Source: Nocardiopsis trehalosi NBRC 14201 (lineage in GTDB: Bacteria > Actinomycetota > Actinomycetes > Streptosporangiales > Streptosporangiaceae). From it: a DNA stretch of 64,000 nucleotides. The DNA lies in contig NZ_BCRK01000005.1 in assembly GCF_001552555.1 (NCBI RefSeq), positions 1 through 64,000 on the forward strand, given 5' to 3'. The notes beneath the pieces were generated by a model. That model was not told where the DNA came from and made no database searches. It saw only the letters and a list, made by a program, of their open reading frames with translations. This document shows, piece by piece, positions 45,696 to 56,168 of the stretch. Made by a program: the position numbers and the translations under genes. Each line of letters starts with the position of its first letter. Within the stretch, counting starts at the first letter, position 1.

Positions 45696-47602
45696 CCGGG
45701 GGACGCACCGGGGACCGCACGCGCCGGACGCGGGCCCGCGCGGCCGCGCCCGTCGCCGCGCTGCTCGCCGCGACGCTGTCGGCGTGCGCGACCGTGCCCA
45801 GCGGCGGCGCCGTCACACAGGGGTCGGGCAGCGGCGACACCGGCGACCCCAACGGCAGCTACGTGCGCATGCTGCCCGCCGGGCCGCAGCCCGGTGTGGG
45901 CGAGGAGGGCCTGGTCCGCGGCTTCCTCAAGGGCATGGGCAGCTTCGAGGACGACCACGGCACCGCCCGCGAGTACCTGGTGCCGGACCGGCAGGCCGAC
46001 TGGGAGCCCGACGGGCGCGTCCTGGTCTACGAGAACCTCGACGCGGTCGCCGTCGACGCCGAACCCGGCGACGACGGCACCACCGCCACCGTGCGCATGC
46101 GCAGCACCCGGGTGGCCACCATCGACGCCGACGGCCAGTACCTGCCGTCCGACCCCGGCGAGATGATCGACATCTCTTTCGAGCTGGTGCGCGCCGCCGA
46201 CGGCGAGTGGCGCATCAGCGAGCTGCCCGACCAGCTCATCCTCAGCCGCCGCGACGTCGACCTCGCCTACCGGCCGCTCAACCTGTACTTCTTCAACCGC
46301 GACCGCGGCAGCCTGGTCCCCGACCCGGTCTTCCTGCCCGTGTCGGGCGACGACCTCGCCGACCGGCTCGTCACCATGCTCACCTCCGGGCCGACCGACT
46401 GGCTGGCCCCGGCCGTCGACACCGCCTTCGGCGCCGACGCGCGCGCCGACGTCGCGGTCGAGTCCGGGCGGGTCACCGTCGACCTCAGCGGGGTGCCCGG
46501 CGGGGCCGAGGCGCGCTACGGCATGTCCGCCCAGCTGGTGTGGACGCTGCGGCAGCTCCCCGAGGTCGAGGAGCTGGTCCTGCTCATCGACGGCGAGGAG
46601 GTCGACGCGCCCGGCGGCGGCGAGGACCTGCTGACCGCGGGCGGCTGGGACGCCGTCAACCCCTCCGGCGCCGCAGGCGACCTGAGCGCCTACTTCGTCC
46701 GCGACTCCCAGGTGTGGTCGCTCGACCCCGGCCGGCAGGACAGCCGGCCGCAGGAGACCCGGGTCGAGGGCGCGCCCGGGGTGGGCGACACCCCGCTGGA
46801 GGCGCACGCCGTCTCGCTCGACGAGGAGCGGGTCGCCGGAATCCGCGCGGGCGGCGGCGAGGTCGTCGTGGCCCGCGCCGAGGACGGCAGCGCCTACACC
46901 GCCGTGCTCAGCGGGGGCGACTACGCGGCGCTGTCCTGGGACGCCTACGGCAACCTGTGGGTGGCCGAGGACGTCGGCGCGGACGCCCCCGCCGCCGAGG
47001 AGGCCGAGGACGCCGAGTCCGCCGACGACGACACCGAGCGCGGCAGCGACCCGGAGCCCGGCGGTGACCGGGAGGACGCCGAGCGCGTCGGGACCCGCCT
47101 GTGGCTGGTCCGCAACGGGGCCGAACCCGTCGAGGTGGCGGCCCCCGAACTGGCCGAGCGCCGGGTCGCCGGGCTGCGCATGTCGCGCGACGGCACGCGC
47201 CTGGCCGCGGTGGTCGAGGACCCCGAGCAGGAGGAGGACGCCGACGGCCGGCTGTACGTCGGCCGGGTCGTGTTCTCCGACGGCGGCGTGTCCGCCTCGG
47301 GGCTGCTGCCGCTGGCCCGCGAGCTGAGCGACGTCTCCGACGTCGCGTGGCGCGGCGGCGACCAGCTCGTCGTCCTGGGCCGCAAGGAGGGCGGCGCCGA
47401 CCAGGGCTTCCTGGTGTCGCTGGACGGCAGCACCGAGACCAGCAGTGCGGGCGCCCCGTCGGGGGCCGACATGGTCGGCGTCAGCGCCGCCCCCGGCCGC
47501 CCGCTGCTCTCCTCCTCCGAGGACGACCAGATCTGGATGACCAACGACCGCATCAGCTGGCAGCGGGCCGGCGACGGCACCAACCCCGTCTACCCGGGCT
47601 GA
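45692..47602 (+). CDS. lpqB: Lipoprotein LpqB, accessory to MtrAB
   Basis: A 636-aa exported lipoprotein that modulates MtrB. Signal peptide with lipobox LSAC, acylated at C32. The GerMN domain spans about 170-300 (VDLSGVPGGAEARYGMSAQLVWTLRQLPEVEELVLLIDGEEV), then a C-terminal beta-propeller-like region containing an acidic insertion (about 430-455, Asp/Glu-rich). GTG 45692 overlaps the mtrB stop. Last gene of the conserved three-gene unit. Confidence 0.95.
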   Translation: MTGGRTGDRTRRTRARAAAPVAALLAATLSACATVPSGGAVTQGSGSGDTGDPNGSYVRMLPAGPQPGVGEEGLVRGFLKGMGSFEDDHGTAREYLVPDRQADWEPDGRVLVYENLDAVAVDAEPGDDGTTATVRMRSTRVATIDADGQYLPSDPGEMIDISFELVRAADGEWRISELPDQLILSRRDVDLAYRPLNLYFFNRDRGSLVPDPVFLPVSGDDLADRLVTMLTSGPTDWLAPAVDTAFGADARADVAVESGRVTVDLSGVPGGAEARYGMSAQLVWTLRQLPEVEELVLLIDGEEVDAPGGGEDLLTAGGWDAVNPSGAAGDLSAYFVRDSQVWSLDPGRQDSRPQETRVEGAPGVGDTPLEAHAVSLDEERVAGIRAGGGEVVVARAEDGSAYTAVLSGGDYAALSWDAYGNLWVAEDVGADAPAAEEAEDAESADDDTERGSDPEPGGDREDAERVGTRLWLVRNGAEPVEVAAPELAERRVAGLRMSRDGTRLAAVVEDPEQEEDADGRLYVGRVVFSDGGVSASGLLPLARELSDVSDVAWRGGDQLVVLGRKEGGADQGFLVSLDGSTETSSAGAPSGADMVGVSAAPGRPLLSSSEDDQIWMTNDRISWQRAGDGTNPVYPG

Positions 47603-47832
47603 CCCGCCGCCGGGCCGCCGTCCACAGGCGCGCGGTTCCCGTGGCGCGACCGCCCCTCGCGCGGGTTGCCTGGAAGTAGGGGTTCCCCCCGGCACCACGG
47701 CCCCGTCCGCCACCGCCGCGGGGCGCGCCTCCGCACGCCCGGAACCGCCCCGCGTCGATGGCCGGGCGGAGGTTCTCCACAGGTGCGGGATCGCGGTGGC
47801 GGGGCGGCGGGGCCGCGGGCCAGGCTGGCGGG

Positions 47833-48498
47833 GTGTCCGCGACGACCGTGTCCACCGCCCTGTCCGCCCTCACCGGTCTGCTCCTGGGCGAGCGCTGCGC
47901 CGGCTGCGCCCGCCCCGGGCCCCTGCTCTGCCCGCCGTGCGCGGCCGCGCTGCGGTCGCCCCCGCGCCGGTGCCGGGGCCGGCCGGGGTGCCCGCCGGTG
48001 TGGGCGGCCGGGCCCTACGCCGACCCTCACCGGGCGGTGCTCCTGGAGTTCAAGGAGCGCCGGGCGCGGGCCCTCGCCGCCCCGCTCGGGGCCCGGCTGG
48101 CGCGGGCGGTCGCCGCCGCCCACGGCGGGCGCGGCGCCCCCGTGCTGGTCCCCGTCCCGGCGCGCCCCGGGGCGCGCCGGCGGCGCGGCTACGACCCCGT
48201 GCTGCTGCTCGCCCGCGCCGCGGCCCGCCACCACGGCGGCCGCCGCCCGGCACGCGTGGCCCCGGTGCTGCGGCACCGGCGCCACGTCGCCGACCAGGTC
48301 GGGCTCGACCGGCCCGGGCGCCGGGCCAACCTCGCCGGGGCGCTGGAGGCGCGGCCGGACCCGCCGCCGCGGGCGGGCCCGGTGGTGGTCGTCGACGACG
48401 TCGTGACTAGCGGCGCCACGCTCGCCGAGGCCGCCCGGGCGCTGCGCGCGGCCGGGTGGCCGGTGGCCGGCGCCGCCGTGGTGGCCGATCGCGGGTAA
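47833..48498 (+). CDS. ComF-family phosphoribosyltransferase-like protein
   Basis: A 221-aa protein. The N-terminal CAGCARPGPLLCPPC (about 24-38) is a zinc-ribbon; RRRGYDPVLLLARAAA and the PRPP-binding loop VVVVDDVVTSGATLAEAAR near the C-terminus mark the PRTase fold of ComF/GntX proteins. ComF takes part in DNA uptake in competent bacteria; in actinomycetes the role is unproven. GTG 47833 gives the usual family start VSATTVSTALSALTGLLLGERC; a longer in-frame ATG at 47758 adds Gly/Arg-rich low-complexity sequence. It ends 35 bp before a strong terminator. Confidence 0.87.
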   Translation: MSATTVSTALSALTGLLLGERCAGCARPGPLLCPPCAAALRSPPRRCRGRPGCPPVWAAGPYADPHRAVLLEFKERRARALAAPLGARLARAVAAAHGGRGAPVLVPVPARPGARRRRGYDPVLLLARAAARHHGGRRPARVAPVLRHRRHVADQVGLDRPGRRANLAGALEARPDPPPRAGPVVVVDDVVTSGATLAEAARALRAAGWPVAGAAVVADRG

Positions 48499-48533
48499 CC
48501 TCGATCCCAGGCCGGGGGTGCCCCCGATGGCGG

Positions 48534-48580
48534 CCGGACCGTCAAGAAGTCTTTACCACACGGTCCGGTTTCTTCCTCCT
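48534..48580 (+). terminator. Rho-independent terminator after comF
   Basis: CCGGACCGT (48534-48542) pairs perfectly with ACGGTCCGG (48560-48568) across a 17-nt loop, followed at once by TTTCTTCCTCCTT, one of the few pyrimidine/T-rich tails in the window. It closes off comF before the raiA-type RNA. Confidence 0.8.
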
Positions 48581-48637
48581 TCGGCGATTTATGGGGGCGA
48601 CCGAGCGCTTTTCCCGCGATGCCGGCCGATGCCCCAC

Positions 48638-48666
48638 CTGACATCGGCGGCATCTCGGGTTAGCGT
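48638..48666 (+). promoter_or_regulatory. Promoter of the raiA-type RNA
   Basis: CTGACA (48638-48643) and TAGCGT (48661-48666) with exactly 17 nt between them; transcription would start about 48672, at the base of the RNA's closing helix. Confidence 0.65.
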
Positions 48667-48669
48667 TCA

Positions 48670-48951
48670 GGACATGGCACCCGTCCGGGTCCGTGGTTGC
48701 GCCGGAGGCGGCGCCCCCCTCGCGGGGGCGCGAGTCCGGCAAGCCGATGCCAGCCGCAGGCGAAACGGCCCACGTAAGGCGACTTTTCGTCGACCGATCA
48801 CGGTGCGGCTTAGAGGTAAGTCCTGCCCCGCAGAGGGTCCGGATGTCCCTCGGTCACGGGAGAAGGGCAGTAGTCGCACCAAAGCGCGGCGAGACCCTCA
48901 GCAGGCGGATGTGGGGACGAAGACCAGGTCGGCCGGGCGGGTGACATGTCC
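48670..48951 (+). ncRNA. Structured RNA, probable raiA RNA upstream of hpf (raiA)
   Basis: About 282 nt with 5' and 3' ends closed by a long helix: GGACATG (48670-48676) pairs with CATGTCC (48945-48951) and CACCCG (48678-48683) with CGGGTG (48938-48943), one G-A mismatch between. Inside are GCCGGA/TCCGGC (48701-48706, 48735-48740) enclosing an 8-bp GCGCCCCC/GGGGGCGC hairpin (48711-48731), and a branched domain: GGTGCG/CGCACC (48802-48807, 48875-48880), CTTA-GAGG-TAAG (48809-48820), CTGCCC/GGGCAG (48823-48828, 48865-48870) and GAGGG/CCCTC (48833-48851). A promoter ends 4 nt upstream and a hairpin terminator follows. The raiA RNA class was described by comparative genomics in Firmicutes and Actinobacteria directly upstream of raiA/hpf genes, which is this location. 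Alignment to the class was not possible here, so class assignment is inference; RNA character is strongly supported. Confidence 0.75.
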
Positions 48952-48960
48952 ACGGCGAGC

Positions 48961-48989
48961 CGGCCGGAGCGCGCAGTGCGCCCCGGCCG
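48961..48989 (+). terminator. Hairpin terminator of the raiA-type RNA
   Basis: CGGCCGG-A-GCGC (48961-48972) pairs with GCGC-C-CCGGCCG (48978-48989) around GCAGT, 10 nt after the RNA's closing helix. No T-tract. Confidence 0.6.
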
Positions 48990-49054
48990 CGCCCCGTCCC
49001 CTCCGCGCGCGCCCCGTCCCGCGCCGCCGTCCGCCGCGCCGTCCCGCGCCGCAG

Positions 49055-49079
49055 GGGTGAGCCAAGATCTCGTGGGTAT
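49055..49079 (+). promoter_or_regulatory. Stress-type (SigB/SigF-like) promoter candidate for hpf
   Basis: GGGTG (49055-49059), 14 nt, then GGGTAT (49074-49079) match the GNNTN-N14-16-GGGTA(T/C) pattern of actinomycete stress sigma factors. It would give hpf its own transcript of about 130 nt leader, separate from the upstream RNA. Confidence 0.45.
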
Positions 49080-49214
49080 ACGCACTGCCAAACCGCACCG
49101 CCGCTCCCGGCGGTGGAAGGGAGGCACGGTCCGAACCCAACCCGCGCACCAGCCAATTCACGGCAGCGATACAGCCGGCCGCCGCCCCGGCGGCCACGCG
49201 TTGAAGGGGGTCTT

Positions 49215-49901
49215 GTGGACATCATCGTCAAGGGTCGACGCACGGGGGTCAGCGACAAGTTCCGGCAGCACGTCGAGAACAAGCTGACCAAGCTCGCCAA
49301 GTGGGAGAAGAAGGGCATGAGCGTCGATGTGGAGGTGTCCCGGGAACGCAACCCGCGGCTCGCGGACGTGTGCGAGCGCGTCGAGCTGACCATCCACTCC
49401 AGCGGGCCCGTGGTCCGCTCCGAGGCGTCCGCCGACGACCGCTACGCCGCCCTCGACCTCGCCCTCGTCCGCATCGAGGCGCGGCTGCGCAAGGCCGCCG
49501 ACCGGCGCAAGGTCCACAAGGGCACCCGCGCCCCCGTGTCGGTGGCCGCCGCCACCGCCGACCTCGCGGTCGACGGCGCGGGCACCGGCCTGGGCGCGGT
49601 GGCGCCGCCCCCCGCTCCGCCCGGCGACACGGCCGCGGCCCCGGCCGAGGAGTTCGACGGCGCCGCCGTCGACGACCAGTTCGCCGACGGCGTGGTCGAA
49701 CTCGCCACCCAGGGCGAGGCCCCGCTGATCGTCCGCGAGAAGTTCCACTCCGCCAAGCCCATGACCATCGACCAGGCGCTCATGGAGATGGAGCTGGTCG
49801 GACACGACTTCTACCTGTTCCACGACGAGGAGCGCGACGCCCCCAGCGTGGTCTACCGCCGCAAGGCCTTCGACTACGGTGTGCTCCGCCTGGTCGACTG
49901 A
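49215..49901 (+). CDS. hpf: Long-form ribosome hibernation promoting factor (HPF/RaiA)
   Basis: A 228-aa protein that binds the 30S subunit and promotes inactive ribosome dimers during stress. The N-terminal RaiA/YfiA domain is residues 1-100 (MDIIVKGRRTGVSDKFRQHVENKL; SVDVEVSRERNPRLAD; YAALDLALVRIEARLRK). A flexible Ala/Pro linker (about 105-165) leads to the C-terminal dimerisation domain (about 170-228: IVREKFHSAKPMTIDQALMEMELVGHDFYLFHDEE...VVYRRKAFDYGVLRL), which identifies the long form that forms 100S ribosomes alone. GTG 49215 follows AAGGGGG. A raiA-type RNA and a stress-type promoter lie upstream. Confidence 0.96.
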   Translation: MDIIVKGRRTGVSDKFRQHVENKLTKLAKWEKKGMSVDVEVSRERNPRLADVCERVELTIHSSGPVVRSEASADDRYAALDLALVRIEARLRKAADRRKVHKGTRAPVSVAAATADLAVDGAGTGLGAVAPPPAPPGDTAAAPAEEFDGAAVDDQFADGVVELATQGEAPLIVREKFHSAKPMTIDQALMEMELVGHDFYLFHDEERDAPSVVYRRKAFDYGVLRLVD

Positions 49902-49904
49902 CCG

Positions 49905-49961
49905 GGCCGCACATGACGGGTGCCGCGACCGATCCGGTCGCGGCACCCGTCATGTGCGGCC
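49905..49961. terminator. Perfect 27-bp stem between hpf and the convergent gene
   Basis: Arms 49905-49931 and 49935-49961 are exact complements around an ATC loop, an unusually long perfect stem starting 4 nt past the hpf stop. It can terminate hpf and the minus-strand gene that ends at 49977. Confidence 0.85.
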
Positions 49962-49976
49962 GGGCTCGCCCGGCGG

Positions 49977-50357
49977 TCACGCCGTGCGGCGCTGCCCGCC
50001 GTCGCGGTTCTTGATGCGGTGCAGCGGGGTGTCGTGCCGCTCCTCCTGGCCGTGGTGCGGGTCGTCCAGGACCACGTCGCTGAAGATGTCGGTGGTGAAG
50101 CACAGGACGGCGCCGATCGCCATGAGCACCACGCCCGCCCCGAGCACCCACCACGACGGGCCGAGCACCAGCGACAGCCCGCCCAGCGCGAACCCCACCA
50201 CCAGGAACGCCACGGCCACCCAGGACGCCGCGCGCCCGCGGTGGCTGTTGGTGGGCGCCCACCGGCCGCCCTCGCCCTGGTAGCCGCGGATGTACTCGTC
50301 GCGGTCCTCGTTGCTGTTGTCCGCGCGCTCGGTGGCGCCGCGTTCCTTCTCGGCCAT
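49977..50357 (-). CDS. Two-TM membrane protein (HGxxxAAW-type)
   Basis: A 126-aa protein with a charged N-terminal 45 residues (MAEKERGATERADNSNEDRDEY), two TM helices (about 47-68 VAVAFLVVGFALGGLSLVLG and 72-92 WVLGAGVVLMAIGAVLCF) and a hydrophilic tail rich in His, Asp and Glu. The NSHRGRAASW preceding TM1 resembles the NHGxxPAAW motif of a short two-TM family (DUF6704-type) common in actinomycetes. Function unknown. ATG 50357 is set by GGGGGAG 8 nt upstream. Confidence 0.6.
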   Translation of the reverse strand: MAEKERGATERADNSNEDRDEYIRGYQGEGGRWAPTNSHRGRAASWVAVAFLVVGFALGGLSLVLGPSWWVLGAGVVLMAIGAVLCFTTDIFSDVVLDDPHHGQEERHDTPLHRIKNRDGGQRRTA

Positions 50358-50490
50358 GGTCGGCTCCCCCTGTGTCAGGTGGTCTGTCAGGTGGTCGATT
50401 TCCTGCCTCTCCTCCCGGATTACCCGAGGGCATCGGCTTGAATCAGCGCGCGCCGCCGTCCACAGGCCGGTCGCGGGGGAGGCGCGGCGG

Positions 50491-50519
50491 GTCACCGAGG
50501 CAATAGGCTCGCCTAGGAT
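50491..50519 (+). promoter_or_regulatory. secA promoter
   Basis: GTCACC (50491-50496), 17 nt, TAGGAT (50514-50519); leader about 67 nt. Confidence 0.5.
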
Positions 50520-50592
50520 GGAACGCTGGGGGTCAAGGATCATCCGTCCCGCCTCCGGACGCGGGCCCAGTACTGCGAGGAGCGCATAGGAA

Positions 50593-53436
<2,844 letters not shown>

Positions 53437-53456
53437 CCACCGGCGCACCGCTCCGG

Positions 53457-53489
53457 CGGCCGCGGTCCCGCTCCGGCGGGCCGCGGCCG
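53457..53489 (+). terminator. secA terminator
   Basis: CGGCCGCGG (53457-53465) pairs with CCGCGGCCG (53481-53489) and CCCGC with GCGGG inside, loop TCCG; 20 nt past the secA stop. Confidence 0.75.
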
Positions 53490-53609
53490 TCCGCGTCTCC
53501 GGCCCCTCCGGGGCACACCCCCTCGGCCGACCGGGCGTGCCCGCGCCCCGGGTGCGCCGCCGTCCGCACGGCGGCGCGGTCCCCGCGCGCCGGTGTCCGC
53601 CCATAGGGA

Positions 53610-53634
53610 GCGCCGACCGGGCCCCGGTCGGCGC
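53610..53634. terminator. Second hairpin between secA and the PTS gene
   Basis: An 11-bp perfect stem (53610-53620 with 53624-53634) around GCC, midway in the convergent gap. Confidence 0.5.
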
Positions 53635-53672
53635 GCGGCCCCGCTGCGGCCGGCCGCCCCGTACACGCGGAC

Positions 53673-53704
53673 GGCCCCGCCCCCGACGGTTCGGGGGCGG
53701 GGCC
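53673..53704 (-). terminator. Terminator of the GlcNAc PTS IIC gene
   Basis: A 14-bp perfect stem (53673-53686 with 53691-53704) around CGGT, 16 nt past the minus-strand IIC stop. Confidence 0.75.
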
Positions 53705-53720
53705 GCGGCGCGCCGGACGG

Positions 53721-55169
53721 TCAGGAGGCCGGCGGCGGGGTGCCCTTGCCGGGGGAGTCGGGGCGGTCGGCGGCGGGCGCCGTGCCCCCACCAGTGCCGG
53801 TCGCCGGGTCGGCCGCGGCGTCGGCCGCCGCGTCGGCGTCGACGGCCACCGACGCCTTCTCCTCGACCGGTTCGCGGCCGGGCGTGGGCAGGTTGAGCTT
53901 CTTGATGAGGAACGTGAAGATCGCGTAGTACAGGACGAAGTAGACGAGCCCCAGGCCGATGATGAGCGGCAGCCCGGTCGTGTTCGACTTGAACGCGTTG
54001 ATCAGCAGGTCGATGAGCCCGGCGGAGAACCCGAAGCCGAGGTGCGCGTCGAACGCGTTGAGCAGCGCGTGCGAGACGCCGGTCAGCACCACATGTACCG
54101 CGAACAGCACCGGCGCGATGAAGATGAACGCGAACTCGATCGGCTCGGTGATGCCGGTGACGAACGCCGTCAGCGCCGCCGAGATCATGATGCCGCCGAC
54201 CGCCGCCCGCTGGCTGGGGTGCGCGGCGCGCCACATGGCGAGGGCGGCGCCGGGCAGGCCGAACATCAGCACCGGGAAGAACCCGGACAGGAAGCCGCCC
54301 GCCGTCGGGTCGCCCGCCAGGTAGCGGCTGATCTCACCGTTGAACACGTCGCCGGTGGCCGGGTCGGTGTAGCTGCCGAACACGAACCAGACGACCGAGT
54401 TGACGACGTGGTGCAGGCCGAACGGCAGCAGCAGCCGGTTGACCACGCCGTACACGCCGGCGCCGACCGCGCCGGAGCCGACGATCCAGTCGCCGAGCCC
54501 GTTGATCCAGCCGCCCACAGTAGGCCACACGAACCCGAACACCACCGCCAGCACCAGCCCGGCGAGGGCGGTGACGATCGGCACGAACCTGCGGCCGCCG
54601 AAGAAGCCGAGCCAGGTCGGCAGCTTGATCCGGTAGTAGCGCTGCCACAGCAGCGCGGCCACGATGCCGATGATGATGCCGCCGAGCACGTCCACGGGGT
54701 TCTTCGCGCCCCAGTTGACGACCTCCTCGCCCGCGGCGTTGTACGTGGTCACGGCCGTGCCGAGTTCGCCGCCGCGGTCGAAGAACAGGTACTTGGTGAC
54801 GCGGTCGAACACGGCGTAGCCGACGACCGCGGCCAGCGCCGTGGAGCCGTCGGCCTTGCGGGCGAACCCGATGGCGACGCCGACCGCGAACAGCAGCGGG
54901 AGCATCTGGAACAGCGCGTCGCCCGCCGTGCCGATGACGCCGGCGACGGGCACCATCCAGCCCAGGCCCGCGACGTCGGCCAGACCGCCGGGTTCGGCCC
55001 CGTTGGAGCCGAGCATGTCGCCCTGGCCGAGCCGGAGCAGGATCGCCGCCGCGGGCAGGACCGCGATGGGCATCATCAGGCTGCGCCCGATGCGCTGCAG
55101 GACGGCGAGGACGCCGGACATGGCGCCCGATCCGGATCTCTTGCCGGTGGACGTGGACGAGGTGGTCAC
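53721..55169 (-). CDS. PTS permease IIC subunit, N-acetylglucosamine type
   Basis: Membrane channel (482 aa) of the phosphotransferase system. About ten TM helices follow a cytosolic N-terminus; LQRIGRSLMMPIAVLPAAAILLRLGQ, the substrate region LLPFGLHHVVNSVVWFVFGSYTDPATGDVFNGEISRYLAG, GGFLSGFFPVLMFGLPGAALAM and the conserved GITEPIEFAFIFIAPVLF are those of glucose/GlcNAc IIC proteins, closest to GlcNAc permeases. It is a single-domain IIC without fused IIB; the IIB and IIA are separate genes nearby. The tail of about 50 residues is Ala/Asp/Pro-rich. GTG 55169 follows GGGAGG. It lies 72 bp after dasR on the same strand. Confidence 0.92.
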   Translation of the reverse strand: MTTSSTSTGKRSGSGAMSGVLAVLQRIGRSLMMPIAVLPAAAILLRLGQGDMLGSNGAEPGGLADVAGLGWMVPVAGVIGTAGDALFQMLPLLFAVGVAIGFARKADGSTALAAVVGYAVFDRVTKYLFFDRGGELGTAVTTYNAAGEEVVNWGAKNPVDVLGGIIIGIVAALLWQRYYRIKLPTWLGFFGGRRFVPIVTALAGLVLAVVFGFVWPTVGGWINGLGDWIVGSGAVGAGVYGVVNRLLLPFGLHHVVNSVVWFVFGSYTDPATGDVFNGEISRYLAGDPTAGGFLSGFFPVLMFGLPGAALAMWRAAHPSQRAAVGGIMISAALTAFVTGITEPIEFAFIFIAPVLFAVHVVLTGVSHALLNAFDAHLGFGFSAGLIDLLINAFKSNTTGLPLIIGLGLVYFVLYYAIFTFLIKKLNLPTPGREPVEEKASVAVDADAAADAAADPATGTGGGTAPAADRPDSPGKGTPPPAS

Positions 55170-55241
55170 CGCGGGCCTCCCAGGTGGTGCGGTTGCGGGG
55201 GATGGTGGTGCGGGCCGGCGCCCCTGGGACGCACGGGGCGG

Positions 55242-55982
55242 TCAGGAGCCGGCCGTGCGGCGCGGGTCAAGGCGCGAGTGGAGCTGGTAGCGGTCGGCGC
55301 GGTAGAGCGAGCGCGCCAGTTCGACGCATCTGCCCTTGGCGAAGCTGCGGCGCTGCATCGACAGCACCGGGCTGCCCAGCGGCAGACCGAGGAGCTTGGC
55401 GTCGGCGGGGTCGCAGACGCCGGCCTCGATGGTCTGCTCCCCGGAGTCGAGGATGATCCCGAACTCCTCCTCCAGGATCGAGTACAGGGAGCGTCCGGAC
55501 AAGGAGAAGGTGTCGAGGTGCGGCGCGATCGAGACCGGGATGCTGGACCGCTCGACCGCCATGGGCTCGCCGTCGGCGGTGCGCAGCCGCTCGATCTGGT
55601 GCACCGGGGTGCCCTGCGGGATGCCCATCATCCGCGCGGTGCCGCCGCTGGCCGGGCCGATGCGCCGGGACAGGTCGCGGGAGCCGGGCGTGAAGCCCCG
55701 GGCGCGCATGTCCTCGGTGAACGAGGCGAGGGCCAGCGCCATCTCGATCTTGGGGCGGGCGACGAAGGTGCCCTTGCCGGGGACGCGGTAGAGCTTGCCC
55801 TCGGCCACGAGGAGGTCGATGGTCTGCCGGACGGTCATCCGGGAGAGGCCGTAGCGGACGCCCAGTTCGCGTTCGGAGGGCACGAGGGCGTCCACGGACA
55901 GCCCGGCCTCGACGATCCAGTCGAGCAGGAGGTCCCGGAGCTGCGCGTACTTCGGGACGGGGCTCGTCGGGTCGATCGCCAT
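55242..55982 (-). CDS. dasR: GntR-family amino-sugar regulator DasR
   Basis: A 246-aa HutC-subfamily repressor. GntR winged HTH at about residues 8-75 (PKYAQLRDLLLDWIVEAGLS; ELGVRYGLSRMTVRQTIDLLVAEGKLYRVPGKGTFVARP) and a UTRA effector domain (about 90-240) that binds glucosamine-6-phosphate or GlcNAc-6-phosphate. The HTH is nearly identical to Streptomyces DasR, which represses chitin/GlcNAc genes and influences development and antibiotics. Tandem dre-like sites upstream (56023-56048) suggest autoregulation and control of the divergent SIS gene. First gene of dasR-IIC. ATG 55982. Confidence 0.93.
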   Translation of the reverse strand: MAIDPTSPVPKYAQLRDLLLDWIVEAGLSVDALVPSERELGVRYGLSRMTVRQTIDLLVAEGKLYRVPGKGTFVARPKIEMALALASFTEDMRARGFTPGSRDLSRRIGPASGGTARMMGIPQGTPVHQIERLRTADGEPMAVERSSIPVSIAPHLDTFSLSGRSLYSILEEEFGIILDSGEQTIEAGVCDPADAKLLGLPLGSPVLSMQRRSFAKGRCVELARSLYRADRYQLHSRLDPRRTAGS

Positions 55983-56022
55983 GTCGGTGCGCGCCTGTTC
56001 GGTCGTCGGACATTCTGATATG

Positions 56023-56048
56023 ACTGGTATAGGCCGGACTAGACCACA
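56023..56048. promoter_or_regulatory. Two overlapping dre-like DasR operators
   Basis: ACTGGTATAGGCCGGA (56023-56038) matches the dre consensus ACTGGTCTAGACCAGT at 12 of 16 positions and GCCGGACTAGACCACA (56033-56048) at 11 of 16; they share six bases. A plus-strand GTCGGA-17-TATAGG promoter overlaps the first site, so DasR bound here would block both dasR and the SIS gene. Confidence 0.7.
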
Positions 56049-56168
56049 GGACGCCGCGGCGTGTCAACACACCGGGCGCCCGACCGCGTGGATCACCCCG
56101 TTCGTGCTTGTCCGTGCAGTTCAGGGCCTTCGCGCGAGGCGACCAGACCGAGGGGAAGAGACCACCAC

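Noticed and set aside
47773-47781. DnaA box-like TTCTCCACA upstream of comF
   Set aside because: A single one-mismatch copy, no cluster and no dnaA/dnaN neighbours; not an origin.
48693-48944. An 83-codon plus-strand ORF inside the structured RNA
   Set aside because: Arg/Pro-rich without motif, no ribosome-binding site, and overlaid on base-paired elements.
48660-48995. RNase P RNA, tmRNA, SRP RNA, 6C RNA, cobalamin or c-di-AMP riboswitch in the hpf upstream region
   Set aside because: Their conserved core sequences were looked for by eye and not found; location upstream of hpf and the closed 282-nt architecture fit the raiA class better.
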